Positions 33,191 through 41,461 of a stretch of 54,679 bases of DNA are shown one piece after another. The position numbers and the translations under genes are program-made. Source of the DNA: an uncultured Flavobacterium sp. GTDB lineage: Bacteria > Bacteroidota > Bacteroidia > Flavobacteriales > Flavobacteriaceae. The number at the start of each line of letters is the position of its first letter. Positions within the stretch are counted from its first letter, which is position 1. The stretch is from contig CANROJ010000011.1 in assembly GCA_947632215.1 (NCBI GenBank), positions 1 to 54,679 on the forward strand. The letters run 5' to 3'. The notes beneath the pieces are model-generated. The model had not been told where the DNA came from. It saw only the letters and a list, made by a program, of their open reading frames with translations, and did not search any database.

Positions 33191-33808
33191 TTATTTCTTA
33201 CCTTTTTTTTCTGTAGGATTCTTCTCTTGTTTGTTAGCTATTTCATTTTGACTTTGAGTATCATCTGAAGGCTGCGCAATAGGAGTGAATTCTGATTTGT
33301 TTCTAAAAATTGCCGCTAATAAAAATCCAAGTATACAGTACTTTAAAATACTGCCAGCCCATGCAAATACTTGGGATTGAAAAGTAAAAGGATTACTTTC
33401 TTCGGCTTGTTGTATTTTAGCTAGTCGATCTGCTTCAGGCATACCTAAAGCGTTTATTTTATCAATTGCCATTTGATAAAGTGTATCTCTTAAAGGTTCT
33501 TGGGCCGAAGGATTTACCCAATTAAATAGGATGTAATAAACCACCATATTGGTAGTTACTCCAATTAAAACATAAAGTAAGTAGGGAGTAAAGGCTTCTT
33601 TAAAGGTAATGTAGCCACCAATTGCTTTTTTTGCCATCAAAACACAACCGATTGCCAATGCAATAGTTACAAAGATATTTAAAAACCCTAGTGGGATATT
33701 GGTGAATAGTTTTTGATCTGTGAAAAAGACAATACAGTCAAAAATTGCATAGTATGCTCCTAGAATTAAACCGAATTTAACTCCTATTTTATTTATCGGG
33801 TTCTCCAT
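33191..33808 (-). CDS. DUF4199 membrane protein
   Basis: A 205-residue protein of the Bacteroidota DUF4199 family. Four membrane helices: about residues 12-30, 38-58, 72-97 and 145-167, with a 40-residue loop between the third and fourth. The family pattern includes KFGLILGAYYAIFD, LGFLNIFVTIALAIG and GYITFKEAF. The C-terminal 35 residues are cytoplasmic and rich in Lys, Asn and Glu. The role of the family is unknown. In Flavobacteriaceae it is frequently located right before a family 2 glycosyltransferase, as it is here (29-base gap), suggesting a role in that membrane pathway. It is the promoter-proximal gene of the operon. Confidence 0.88.
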   Translation of the reverse strand: MENPINKIGVKFGLILGAYYAIFDCIVFFTDQKLFTNIPLGFLNIFVTIALAIGCVLMAKKAIGGYITFKEAFTPYLLYVLIGVTTNMVVYYILFNWVNPSAQEPLRDTLYQMAIDKINALGMPEADRLAKIQQAEESNPFTFQSQVFAWAGSILKYCILGFLLAAIFRNKSEFTPIAQPSDDTQSQNEIANKQEKNPTEKKGKK

Positions 33809-33838
33809 TATTTGTTAACTAAATGAACTTAAAAAAAA

Positions 33839-33846
33839 CAAATATA
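33839..33846 (-). promoter_or_regulatory. -7 box TATATTTG for the DUF4199 - glycosyltransferase operon
   Basis: The leftward strand reads TATATTTG, a full match, 30 bases before the DUF4199 start codon. No -33 TTG is found at the expected place. Confidence 0.55.
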
Positions 33847-33973
33847 CTAAAATAACCCTTTATCTGAATTGTCTATGGCTATATAAGTAGTTTGACTTTA
33901 TGTTCAACTTTGGAGTTAAGTATTCCAATAAGGTGTCTAGTATGGTAGAATTGTTGGATAAAATGGGTTATAA

Positions 33974-34019
33974 AACAACAAATCGGAGTTATCTTTTTAA
34001 GATAACTCCGATTTGTTTT
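33974..34019. terminator. Strong bidirectional terminator after the S37 peptidase gene
   Basis: ACAAATCGGAGTTATCTT pairs with AAGATAACTCCGATTTGT around a very short loop, with A-rich and T-rich flanks. It lies just past the stop of the leftward gene at 34043. Confidence 0.9.
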
Positions 34020-34042
34020 ACATTTTTTTTGTTGGAAATAAG

Positions 34043-35335
34043 TTATTTACTCTTGAGTGGTTTTAAACCAGTAATCTTTTCAAAATGATCGAAGAAGTCT
34101 TTTTTCATTTTAGGATTCATATTTGAAACCCTTGCTTTGTAATGATCGGCATCCTCCACCATAAAAGCTTTTGAATTAACCTCTTTGGAAGGTATAACTC
34201 TTGTAGCGCTCCAGGTGTCGATATCACCGTAAATATATAAGATGTCGTTAGCTTGAGTATCTAGCCATTTTTGCACCTCTAGAATTAGGCTTTGGTCAAA
34301 GCTATCGGTGGTAGTGCCTTGTGGCATAAATATGGCTGAAGGATTTTCAGTGAAACTAACATATTGTTTAAATGGTGTTATATCATATCCGTAATATCCC
34401 ATTTGGGTTCCTGCTTGGTAGTAATGAGAGGCAAATTTTTTCATCATCTGGTCAGAGAAGAAGTTAATGTTGCTAATCTTTAAGAAATCATCTGTTAACT
34501 GGTCAAGGTTCTGGACTTGGGGTAATTCTTGACAGTCATTTCCGCCTTGCCAAAAAGCAAAGGGATATTCTAGAACAGCTAAATCATAGGCTTTTTCTAA
34601 AGAACCTATATAGTCAAATTTCAAACCAGCACCTTTTGCGTACCAAAATAATTTAGGAAGTATTTGTTGTTTGTTTTCAAATAAAGCTATTTGTACTTTT
34701 TGTATCGATTCACGGCATTGTTGGCTACCAACATTGTCTAAGAACTCATAGATGCGCTTGTCTTCAAGTGCTTTGTTAAAAGGAGCAACATATGGTACTG
34801 CTATATCTACATCTTGAGGATAAAAATATTTATAGAAAAGAGTAGTTTGCCCTCCTTTACTGATACCTGTGGAGATCCATTTTCCTTTATAGAGTTCTTT
34901 GAAAAGTTGATTAACTTGATGTAAATCTGCCGTTGCTTGTTGTAAGTCTAAGTACTCATAAGGGGTGTCTTTTGGAGTAGAATCCCCAAAGAAACGATGT
35001 TCTACACTAAGGTAATTAGTATCAAAATATTTAGGAAGTTCGGTTTGTCCATGGGATAGGGTATATCCATTGGTTTCCATGACTGTTGGGCGATCAAATC
35101 CGCGGTGTACATAATATACACTTTGGTCAAAGTAACCTTTGGATTCATCGTTGTGGTCAATGGGCTGTCTTACTTGTAATTTATATTCTAAAATATTATC
35201 ATCTGAACTTTCTAAGGCTGTAAAAGTTACGTTCTTTAAGTTGTAGAGTGCTTTTTCTACTTGTTTTTGATCAGGATGTGCCCATAAAAGAACATAGAAG
35301 AGTAGAAATACTAAAGTAGTAATGTTTTTTTTCAT
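34043..35335 (-). CDS. Secreted serine peptidase, S37-like (tripeptidyl aminopeptidase type)
   Basis: 430 residues. A signal peptide (MKKNITTLVFLLFYVLLWAH) is followed by a PS-10/S37-type alpha/beta hydrolase domain. The nucleophile elbow is STGISKGGQTT with Ser159. The family context is good: EYKLQVRQPIDH, VYYVHRGFDRPTVMETNGY, NYLSVEHRFFGDS and YIYGDIDTWSATR (acid), with the probable histidine in EDADHYKAR. Members remove N-terminal peptides from proteins outside the cytoplasm. No lipobox is seen, so it is probably periplasmic or released. It is a single-gene leftward unit. The nearest alternative is family S28, which has the same fold; the overall pattern suits S37 better. Confidence 0.82.
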   Translation of the reverse strand: MKKNITTLVFLLFYVLLWAHPDQKQVEKALYNLKNVTFTALESSDDNILEYKLQVRQPIDHNDESKGYFDQSVYYVHRGFDRPTVMETNGYTLSHGQTELPKYFDTNYLSVEHRFFGDSTPKDTPYEYLDLQQATADLHQVNQLFKELYKGKWISTGISKGGQTTLFYKYFYPQDVDIAVPYVAPFNKALEDKRIYEFLDNVGSQQCRESIQKVQIALFENKQQILPKLFWYAKGAGLKFDYIGSLEKAYDLAVLEYPFAFWQGGNDCQELPQVQNLDQLTDDFLKISNINFFSDQMMKKFASHYYQAGTQMGYYGYDITPFKQYVSFTENPSAIFMPQGTTTDSFDQSLILEVQKWLDTQANDILYIYGDIDTWSATRVIPSKEVNSKAFMVEDADHYKARVSNMNPKMKKDFFDHFEKITGLKPLKSK

Positions 35336-35340
35336 TTATT

Positions 35341-35596
35341 GATTTATTTATTGTAGGTTAGATAGTATGTGAAAGTTTTTTACAGATTTCAAATATGATA
35401 AAACTTTTGTAGTAATCAAAGAATGAACCAGAAAACCTAGTAATTAATTATTTACTGGTTTTTTATGAGTTATTGCCGATGTGTAAATAGAGGTGTAACT
35501 TATTGTTTTTTAATAAATTATTGTAGTGTAAGACTTGTCTTGTAGGTCTAAGAGGGAATCAGAATGTAAATAAATGCAAGAAAAGTAAAATACTTA
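35341..35596. other. Intergenic region between the peptidase and rpmE2
   Basis: No gene is recognised. The one structure is AACCAG at 35426-35431 pairing with CTGGTT at 35455-35460, followed by four T. It resembles a rightward terminator, but no rightward gene precedes it. Otherwise AT-rich. Confidence 0.35.
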
Positions 35597-35626
35597 TTTG
35601 TTATTTCAATTTTAGTTGTAAATTTG
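35597..35626 (+). promoter_or_regulatory. Promoter of rpmE2
   Basis: TTTG at 35597-35600 and TAAATTTG at 35619-35626 with an 18-base spacer fit the Bacteroidota -33/-7 promoter well. The leader to the ATG at 35742 would be about 110 bases, long enough for autoregulatory structure as in many ribosomal protein genes. Confidence 0.65.
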
Positions 35627-35741
35627 CAATCTGAAAAGTAAATTAATATAACAAACAAAAGTTATCAGATGTTTACACCTTTCTTGAAAAACAGGAAGCT
35701 TCGGGACAGAAAATAACTCAAAAATTTAAAACAGATTTATC

Positions 35742-35993
35742 ATGAAAAAAGGTATTCACCCAGAAAATTACAGATTAGTAGCGTTTAAGGATATGTCAAA
35801 TGAAGACGTATTTATCACAAAATCAACAGTAGATACAAAAGAAACTATCGAAGTGGATGGTGTAGAGTACCCAGTGTTTAAAATGGAGATTTCTCGTACA
35901 TCTCACCCATTCTACACAGGTAAATCTAAACTTATCGATACAGCAGGACGTATTGATAAATTCAAAACTAAATATGCTAAATTCAGCAAATAA
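35742..35993 (+). CDS. rpmE2: 50S ribosomal protein L31, type B
   Basis: 83 residues. The N-terminal MKKGIHPENYRLVAFKD and later SRTSHPFYTGKSKLID identify the type B (zinc-free) L31. The four zinc-binding cysteines of the type A protein are absent, and the C-terminal extension (DKFKTKYAKFSK) is typical of the B type. In bacteria with both forms the B type is induced by zinc shortage. Many Bacteroidota have only the B form; the window alone does not tell which applies. It is a single-gene unit with its own promoter and terminator. Confidence 0.97.
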   Translation: MKKGIHPENYRLVAFKDMSNEDVFITKSTVDTKETIEVDGVEYPVFKMEISRTSHPFYTGKSKLIDTAGRIDKFKTKYAKFSK

Positions 35994-36015
35994 TCTGAAT
36001 TTTATATACTATATA

Positions 36016-36052
36016 AAAAGAGCCTTTACATTTGTAAAGGCTCTTTTTTTTT
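36016..36052 (+). terminator. Terminator of rpmE2
   Basis: AAAAAGAGCCTTTAC pairs with GTAAAGGCTCTTTTT around a short loop and is followed by more T. It begins 22 bases past the stop. Confidence 0.92.
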
Positions 36053-36086
36053 ATTGTATGTAGCTTATATTTGTAAGAAGTTTAAT

Positions 36087-36094
36087 TAACTTTG
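36087..36094 (+). promoter_or_regulatory. -7 box TAACTTTG for the GlmU-like gene
   Basis: A full consensus match 25 bases before the ATG at 36120. A TTTG lies at 36070-36073, closer than usual (13 bases). Confidence 0.5.
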
Positions 36095-36119
36095 AAAAAG
36101 TAATACAAAACACAGACCA

Positions 36120-37307
36120 ATGAATTATATATTATTTGATGGAGATGTAAGAGATAATTTATTACCTTTTACTTCTACGCGACCAGTTGCTGATATTAGG
36201 GTAGGAATCTTAACTATTCGCGAAAAATGGGAAAAATACTTAGGTTTTACTACTACCACTTTAACCCAGGAATATCTGTCAGAAAAATACCCTATGGTGG
36301 AGTTAGAAAATAATATCATGATTAATTCTTGCTTTCTGCCAACACCTGAATTAGTAGAGGTGGTGAAGGATTTACAAGAAAACCAAGCGGTAATTTATAA
36401 AGAGGATATTGTAGCTTTTTTCACTAAAGAGAACCAAGAAGAAGTGGATTTTGATGCTTATGATATTATCTCTTATCCACATGATGTGCAAAAGATAGAA
36501 CATAAGTGGGATATCTTTCAAAAGAATGAATATGCTATCCAGCAAGATTTTAATCTTTTAACTAAAGATCGTGTTTCTGAAGCTATTCCAGATTCTGTAA
36601 ATGTTCTTGGTAAAGAGAATATATTTATTGAACCTGGTGCTGAGTTGGAGTTTGTAACCCTTAACGCCAAACACGGACCTATTTATATCGGTAAAGATTC
36701 TCTTATCATGGAAGGGGCTTTAATTCGTGGACCTTTTGCTTTATGTGAGGCAGCACAAGTAAAAATGGGAGCTAAGATCTATGGTGCAACTACCATTGGA
36801 CCTGAGTCTCGTGTTGGTGGAGAAATAAGCAATAGTGTTATCTTTGGTTATACCAATAAAGGTCATGATGGTTTCTTGGGGAATTCAGTTTTAGGTGAAT
36901 GGTGTAATTTGGGTGCTGATTCAAATAACTCTAACTTAAAGAATAACTATGCTTTTGTTAAGGTATGGAATATAGCCCAACAAGAGTATGAAAATAGTTC
37001 TTTACAATTCTGTGGGCTTTTAATGGGGGATCACAGCAAGTGTGGAATTAATACTATGTTTAATACCGGAAGTGTAGTAGGGGTAAGTAGCAGTATTTTT
37101 GGAGGTGGTTTTCCAAAAACATTCATCAATAACTTTACTTGGGGTGGTGTAGAAACCGATGATTTGTACGATTTTGATAAAGCTGTGAAAACCATGGAAG
37201 TGGTTATGCAAAGAAGACATGTGGAGTTAACTCAGGTAGATATTGAAATTCTAAGACATATTTATACACAGACAAATTTAGATCGTTATCATTTAAGTAT
37301 AAAGTAA
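36120..37307 (+). CDS. GlmU-family sugar nucleotidyltransferase-like protein
   Basis: 395 residues with an N-terminal nucleotidyltransferase-like part and a C-terminal left-handed beta-helix (about 185-345; repeats such as VNVLGKENIFIEPGAELE, GPIYIGKDSLIMEGALIRGP and GAKIYGATTIGPESRVGGEI). It matches the Bacteroidota 'GlmU family protein' group. The N-terminal loop expected of true uridylyltransferases (LAAGxGTRM) is replaced by YILFDGDVRDNLLPFTSTRP, so the activity is not proven: it may use another sugar 1-phosphate or only transfer acyl groups. It is a single-gene unit between two terminators. Nothing nearby shows the pathway. Confidence 0.8.
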   Translation: MNYILFDGDVRDNLLPFTSTRPVADIRVGILTIREKWEKYLGFTTTTLTQEYLSEKYPMVELENNIMINSCFLPTPELVEVVKDLQENQAVIYKEDIVAFFTKENQEEVDFDAYDIISYPHDVQKIEHKWDIFQKNEYAIQQDFNLLTKDRVSEAIPDSVNVLGKENIFIEPGAELEFVTLNAKHGPIYIGKDSLIMEGALIRGPFALCEAAQVKMGAKIYGATTIGPESRVGGEISNSVIFGYTNKGHDGFLGNSVLGEWCNLGADSNNSNLKNNYAFVKVWNIAQQEYENSSLQFCGLLMGDHSKCGINTMFNTGSVVGVSSSIFGGGFPKTFINNFTWGGVETDDLYDFDKAVKTMEVVMQRRHVELTQVDIEILRHIYTQTNLDRYHLSIK

Positions 37308-37348
37308 ATAGTACATCTTAGCCATAGCTAATAAGTAGATGAATTTAG

Positions 37349-37390
37349 TTTCTATAGCTTTACAAAATAAGTATAGCTATAGAAATTTTA
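37349..37390 (+). terminator. Terminator of the GlmU-like gene
   Basis: TTTCTATAGCT at 37349-37359 pairs with AGCTATAGAAA at 37375-37385, followed by TTTT. It lies 42 bases past the stop of the gene. Confidence 0.65.
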
Positions 37391-37403
37391 ACAATAAATT
37401 CCA

Positions 37404-37438
37404 AGGAGTGTCTGATTTTGTAAACAGACGCTCCTTTT
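37404..37438. terminator. Terminator between convergent genes
   Basis: AGGAGTGTCTG pairs with CAGACGCTCCT (one mismatch) around a 10-base loop, with TTTT on one side. It is adjacent to the end of the leftward gene at 37444, which is its likely user. Confidence 0.75.
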
Positions 37439-37443
37439 GTATT

Positions 37444-39312
37444 TTAAAAATAGTCAACTGTTTGAGGTTTTCCATAGTTGAAATCTGGTAAGCGCATATC
37501 GTATTTTCTTCCATTGGCATGGAAAACAGATCTTCCTGAATCTGGCATTGTAGGATAGTATATCAAGGATACTGCAATACTACTGAAAACAAGATAATCA
37601 TTATGGGCAACAAAGCCAATACTTAAACGGGAGTATAGTTTGGTATCAAATACAGCTTGATCCTTGTATCCTAAAAATGCACCTTCTATATTTACATATG
37701 GACTTATATGGAATCCTTTCCAAGAATATGGAGCGTAAGCTTGCCACTGATAAGATAGAGATATTCTTCTTGTACCTCGTATTTTATGAGCTTTGATGTC
37801 TTTAATTACCGGATAGAGTTGTAACTCATCTGCCATATGGGCATAACGATGATATCCCATTATAAAGCTAGGTTTAATAAAATGTCTAAACTTCCATTTT
37901 CCTGTTGAAAGTAATTTACTAAAATAAGTGATATCCCACCTTATGGCTCCTTGTTCTGCATCACTACCCACAAAATAACTTCCCCATTCTAAATTAGTGG
38001 AGAAATAACCTGATTTGGTGTACTTACCTGTTGCAAATTTTGCTCCAAAATAACTTCGTGTTTTGTGGTATTGATTATTAAACCCTGCAGTTAGTGAAAA
38101 CACTTTTCCTACTTGTACGTCTTCTATTCTATCATGATAAAAGATATAGTGGTCGGGAATGTAATTAATAGAACTAATACCTATAGTGGCTAAATATGTT
38201 TTTGAATTAGCGAAGTATCCGATGCTGTCATAAAATTCATTTGGTCTATCTAGATAATCTCTTTGGTAGTATCTTATAGCAGCTCTTAAATTTGTTATCA
38301 CTCCTTCATCTTTGGCACTTTGGAAGGTCTTAAAGGTATAGCCAGCCCAGGTGTCGTAATTATTGTATTTAATAGCTTCTAGACTATAGCTTAAATCTTT
38401 ACCTTGCAGGGAGTCTCTTCGGAAATTTCTTGAATAGTTAAATCCACCAGCCCATTTAGTGTACGGGGAGTAAAACGGACGTTCAACCACCCCAAACATT
38501 CTGTAATTCCCCCATACATCAGAGTCGTAGAGTACTTCGCTGCGTATGAAAGTCTTTTGAATGTTGTTAACTCTATAGTTGAAAAAGTAACCTTGTTTAT
38601 CTTGATCAATCCTCCTTCTATATTGTACACTTAGTTCATGGCCAAGACCTGCAAAGTTTCTTTCGGTAAGTCTAATTCGCATCGAGCTAGTTGATATGGA
38701 ACCACTGGGGTAAATTGTCCAGTAGTCTAATTCTCTTACCACAATATCTACCGAGTCAGCAGAATTAGTTGGTACAGGGTATATTAAAACTCGTCTTACA
38801 TAATTTTGCGAGCGAATAAGACGCTCACTTTCTTTAATCATCAAAGAGTCATAAGGCTTACCTTGTTCAAAGAGTAAAAAGTTCTTAATAGTAAATTTTT
38901 TACTCTTTAAATGAAGTTTGTTTCCTAGGCGTTCTGCCTTTGTAGTAGGAGCCATTAGAGTATCTGACTCAGAAAAGCCAAAAGGATCCAAGGTAGTAAT
39001 ATCTATATTTCGGATAATTTTACCATCACCAAGACTTAGATCTCTATCAAAAGTTATCACAGGAGCCTTGCCTTCAATACTTTTTCTATCCTTGAAAATC
39101 ATTTTATTAATTAACCTGCCAAGCCCAGTTTTAGCTGTTGTAGTAGGTACGTAATCTGGGGCTATAGTATCCTGATTAGTATCAAAATCAATATTTTGTA
39201 CAGCTTGTTTATAACTTTTAACGGTATCGTTTTCTATAGGGTAGTTTTGCTCTTGAGCGCACAAGGGTAAACATAGTAAGAAAAGTACAAAATAATAAAC
39301 TTTAATAGGCAT
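37444..39312 (-). CDS. Outer-membrane protein with POTRA-like and beta-barrel regions
   Basis: 622 residues. A signal peptide (YYFVLFLLCLPLCAQ) precedes about 100 low-complexity residues. Then comes a POTRA-like segment at roughly 145-215: FTIKNFLLFEQGKPYDSLMI, the LIRSQNYVRRVLIYP stretch and a VDIVVREL end, the pattern of BamA/Omp85 POTRA domains. The remaining 400 residues are alternating polar/aromatic strands of a beta-barrel (LTERNFAGLGHELSVQYRRR, ISLSYQWQAYAPYSWKGF). It is therefore probably an Omp85-superfamily relative involved in outer-membrane protein or lipid handling. The end (GKPQTVDYF) has the terminal aromatic residue of barrel proteins. The partner substrate is unknown. It has 38 bases before the DUF4268 gene upstream. 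Confidence 0.75.
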   Translation of the reverse strand: MPIKVYYFVLFLLCLPLCAQEQNYPIENDTVKSYKQAVQNIDFDTNQDTIAPDYVPTTTAKTGLGRLINKMIFKDRKSIEGKAPVITFDRDLSLGDGKIIRNIDITTLDPFGFSESDTLMAPTTKAERLGNKLHLKSKKFTIKNFLLFEQGKPYDSLMIKESERLIRSQNYVRRVLIYPVPTNSADSVDIVVRELDYWTIYPSGSISTSSMRIRLTERNFAGLGHELSVQYRRRIDQDKQGYFFNYRVNNIQKTFIRSEVLYDSDVWGNYRMFGVVERPFYSPYTKWAGGFNYSRNFRRDSLQGKDLSYSLEAIKYNNYDTWAGYTFKTFQSAKDEGVITNLRAAIRYYQRDYLDRPNEFYDSIGYFANSKTYLATIGISSINYIPDHYIFYHDRIEDVQVGKVFSLTAGFNNQYHKTRSYFGAKFATGKYTKSGYFSTNLEWGSYFVGSDAEQGAIRWDITYFSKLLSTGKWKFRHFIKPSFIMGYHRYAHMADELQLYPVIKDIKAHKIRGTRRISLSYQWQAYAPYSWKGFHISPYVNIEGAFLGYKDQAVFDTKLYSRLSIGFVAHNDYLVFSSIAVSLIYYPTMPDSGRSVFHANGRKYDMRLPDFNYGKPQTVDYF

Positions 39313-39350
39313 AGGATTGACTCGGCTAATTTTAATTAGGAAATACTAAA

Positions 39351-39794
39351 TTAAGTGTTTATTTCTAAATCTTTCAAATACTCTTCATATTCATAGAAGA
39401 AAAGTTCAAACGCAGCCATGTTTTTATTGAAAAAATCAAATATTTCCGGCCATGAATTTCTATTGTTTATTGAAATTCCTGTTAGTTCTATCCATATTCT
39501 TGAGATAAGCTTGCCGTTTTCTAAATAAAAATCTTTTTCAAAAATAGCATCTGCTAAGTATTCTTCTAAAAGAATAGTCTTTAGTGATTCCATTTTTTCA
39601 AAATAAATCTTTCTTTTTTCCGGATCTCTAGGTTCGATATCTAAAAGGACAAATGCTTTTTTATTGTCACAGTAAAATTTAAAGGCAAAATCTTTTATTT
39701 TGGTTTTATGTAATAACCATTTTCTAGGATATGCTTGGGCAAATTCTATCCAAAACTCTCGTTTAATTCTTTGTGCTTCTTCTTTGCTAAACAT
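39351..39794 (-). CDS. DUF4268 domain protein
   Basis: A 147-residue cytoplasmic protein of the DUF4268 family, common in Bacteroidota and related to parts of restriction-associated and nuclease-like proteins. The family pattern is clear: FSKEEAQRIKREFWIEFAQA at the start, then KDFAFKFYCDNKKAFVLLDI and WPEIFDFFNKNMAAFELFF. There is no membrane segment or signal peptide. The function of the stand-alone form is unknown. It starts 37 bases from the divergent NUDIX gene, so the two promoters share that gap, and it precedes the outer-membrane protein gene by 38 bases. Confidence 0.85.
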   Translation of the reverse strand: MFSKEEAQRIKREFWIEFAQAYPRKWLLHKTKIKDFAFKFYCDNKKAFVLLDIEPRDPEKRKIYFEKMESLKTILLEEYLADAIFEKDFYLENGKLISRIWIELTGISINNRNSWPEIFDFFNKNMAAFELFFYEYEEYLKDLEINT

Positions 39795-39831
39795 AAATAT
39801 AAAGTTGTATTTTTATTTAAGTGAAATAATA

Positions 39832-40491
39832 ATGTACAAACTTATGACATTTGATTCTTTTTTACATAAGATACCTGAAATTAAACAGCTCGAACCTTTC
39901 GGATTGCCAGCTCAAGAATTAATGCTGCCAACACAAATACATAATCTAACTCCTTTAAATGAAGATTTACAGACTTATGCTAGACATTCGGCCGTAATGA
40001 TGCTTTTGTATCCCAAAGCAAAACAGATGGTAGTTTTACTTATTCAAAGAGCCTTATCTAAGGGGATACACTCTGGTCAAATAGGATTTCCTGGAGGAGG
40101 TTTTGAAGCTCAAGATAAAGATTTAAAACAAACAGCTCTAAGAGAAACCCAGGAAGAATTAGGTATTGAACCTAGTTCAATACATGAAATTAAAGCTTTT
40201 ACTAAACTTTATATAGCCGCTAGTAATTATGTTGTACAGCCATTTTTTGGAATTATGAATCATACTCCAATCATAAATAAAAATGAAAGTGAAGTTGCCA
40301 GTATTATAGAATTACCGCTAAAAGATTTGTTATCTAATGATATTGTACAAACAGCAGTTCGTAGCACCAGCTATGCTTCTAATATAGATGTTCCAGCTTT
40401 TGTGTATAAAGATTCCATTATATGGGGGGCTACTGCTATGATGTTAAGTGAATTAAGGGAAACCTTGAAGAGTTTACCTGCTTTTAAATAA
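39832..40491 (+). CDS. NUDIX hydrolase (coenzyme A pyrophosphatase-like)
   Basis: 219 residues from the ATG at 39832, giving MYKLMTFDSF; a second ATG four codons later is also possible. Longer readings would run into the divergent DUF4268 gene. The NUDIX box is intact: GGGFEAQDKDLKQTALRETQ followed by EELGI, matching G-x5-E-x7-REUxEExGU. The segment just before it, KGIHSGQIGFPGGG, is the typical lead-in of CoA pyrophosphatases (NUDT7/YeaB type), which cleave CoA to phosphopantetheine and 3',5'-ADP. Other nucleotide-diphosphate substrates are possible. The following 145 bases up to 40636 contain nothing more than a promoter for the next gene. Confidence 0.87.
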   Translation: MYKLMTFDSFLHKIPEIKQLEPFGLPAQELMLPTQIHNLTPLNEDLQTYARHSAVMMLLYPKAKQMVVLLIQRALSKGIHSGQIGFPGGGFEAQDKDLKQTALRETQEELGIEPSSIHEIKAFTKLYIAASNYVVQPFFGIMNHTPIINKNESEVASIIELPLKDLLSNDIVQTAVRSTSYASNIDVPAFVYKDSIIWGATAMMLSELRETLKSLPAFK

Positions 40492-40605
40492 GGGTGGTTT
40501 TTAATTCAGTTGTATAAGTATTTGTTTATCAAGTCTTATATAAAGAATTCGTATCGTAATTGGTAAATACTTACTAATTCTAAAGAAGTAGAGTGCTTAA
40601 TGTTT

Positions 40606-40613
40606 TAAATTTG
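40606..40613 (+). promoter_or_regulatory. -7 box TAAATTTG for the acyltransferase gene
   Basis: A full consensus match 23 bases before the ATG at 40637. A -33 TTG at the right distance is not obvious. Confidence 0.5.
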
Positions 40614-40636
40614 TAACGCAGTATAAATTTTGCACT

Positions 40637-41461
40637 ATGGGGATATTTAAAACAAATCCATTTGGACATTTACTTTTTTTAAAGCGATGGATTATCCGTT
40701 TTTTTGGTTTTGCGACGCATCAGCGTTTTAGAGGGTTTAACGATTTAAAGATAGAAGGATCCGATATTTTACGTAGTTTACCAGATCAAAATGTATTGTT
40801 TATATCTAATCATCAGACTTATTTTGCTGATGTAGTTGCGATGTTTCATGTATTTAATGCTAGTTTAAAAGGACGGAGCGATACCCTAAAAAATGTAATG
40901 TATATTTGGAATCCAAAGTTAAATATTTATTACGTAGCAGCTAAAGAAACAATGAGTTCAGGTTTATTACCTCGTATTTTAGCCTATGTGGGTGCAATTA
41001 CTGTAGAGCGTACTTGGAGAAGTAATGGAGAGGAGTTAAACGTAAAGAAACAAGTTGACTATACACAAGTAGAAAATATTAAAATTGCCTTAGAAGATGG
41101 ATGGGTCATTACTTTTCCTCAAGGCACCACTAAATCATTTAAACCTATTAGAAAGGGAACTGCTCACATAATAAAAAATTATCAACCTATAGTTGTTCCA
41201 ATCGTAATTGATGGTTTTAGAAGATCTTTTGATAAAAAAGGATTACATCTGAAAAAGAAAGGTATTCTCCAATCTTTTGTAATTAAGCCGCCTTTGGATA
41301 TAGATTATCAGAATGACACAATAGAACAAATAGTTGAAAAAGTAGAATTAGCCATTGAACAACATCCTTCTTTTTTGAAAGTAATTCCTCAAGAGTTCTT
41401 ACAGGAACAGAAAATATTAAATAAACAAAGAGAATATGACTATCAAAAGGGGGATAATTAA
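40637..41461 (+). CDS. plsC: 1-acyl-sn-glycerol-3-phosphate acyltransferase (PlsC-like)
   Basis: A 274-residue lysophospholipid acyltransferase that would convert lysophosphatidate to phosphatidate in membrane lipid synthesis. Block I is ISNHQTYFAD (residues 56-65) and Block III is ITFPQGTTKS. Two departures from the classical family: the first block has five residues between His59 and Asp65, where the canonical H-x4-D has four, and the FPEG motif is FPQG. Block II-like YYVAAKETM and the VPIVIDGFRR strand are in the usual positions, so the fold is intact. N-terminal residues (FLKRWIIRFFGF) may act as a membrane anchor. A related flavobacterial subgroup, not a pseudo-enzyme, is the more likely explanation. 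No partner lipid genes are adjacent. Confidence 0.85.
   Translation: MGIFKTNPFGHLLFLKRWIIRFFGFATHQRFRGFNDLKIEGSDILRSLPDQNVLFISNHQTYFADVVAMFHVFNASLKGRSDTLKNVMYIWNPKLNIYYVAAKETMSSGLLPRILAYVGAITVERTWRSNGEELNVKKQVDYTQVENIKIALEDGWVITFPQGTTKSFKPIRKGTAHIIKNYQPIVVPIVIDGFRRSFDKKGLHLKKKGILQSFVIKPPLDIDYQNDTIEQIVEKVELAIEQHPSFLKVIPQEFLQEQKILNKQREYDYQKGDN

Noticed and set aside
33900..34088. A 62-codon rightward frame starting with ATG.
   Set aside because: It runs straight through the strong terminator at 33974-34019 and overlaps the end of the S37 peptidase gene.
39700..39831. A longer NUDIX protein starting at 39700.
   Set aside because: It would overlap the divergent DUF4268 gene by 95 bases, and the family N-terminus begins at MYKLMTFDSF.
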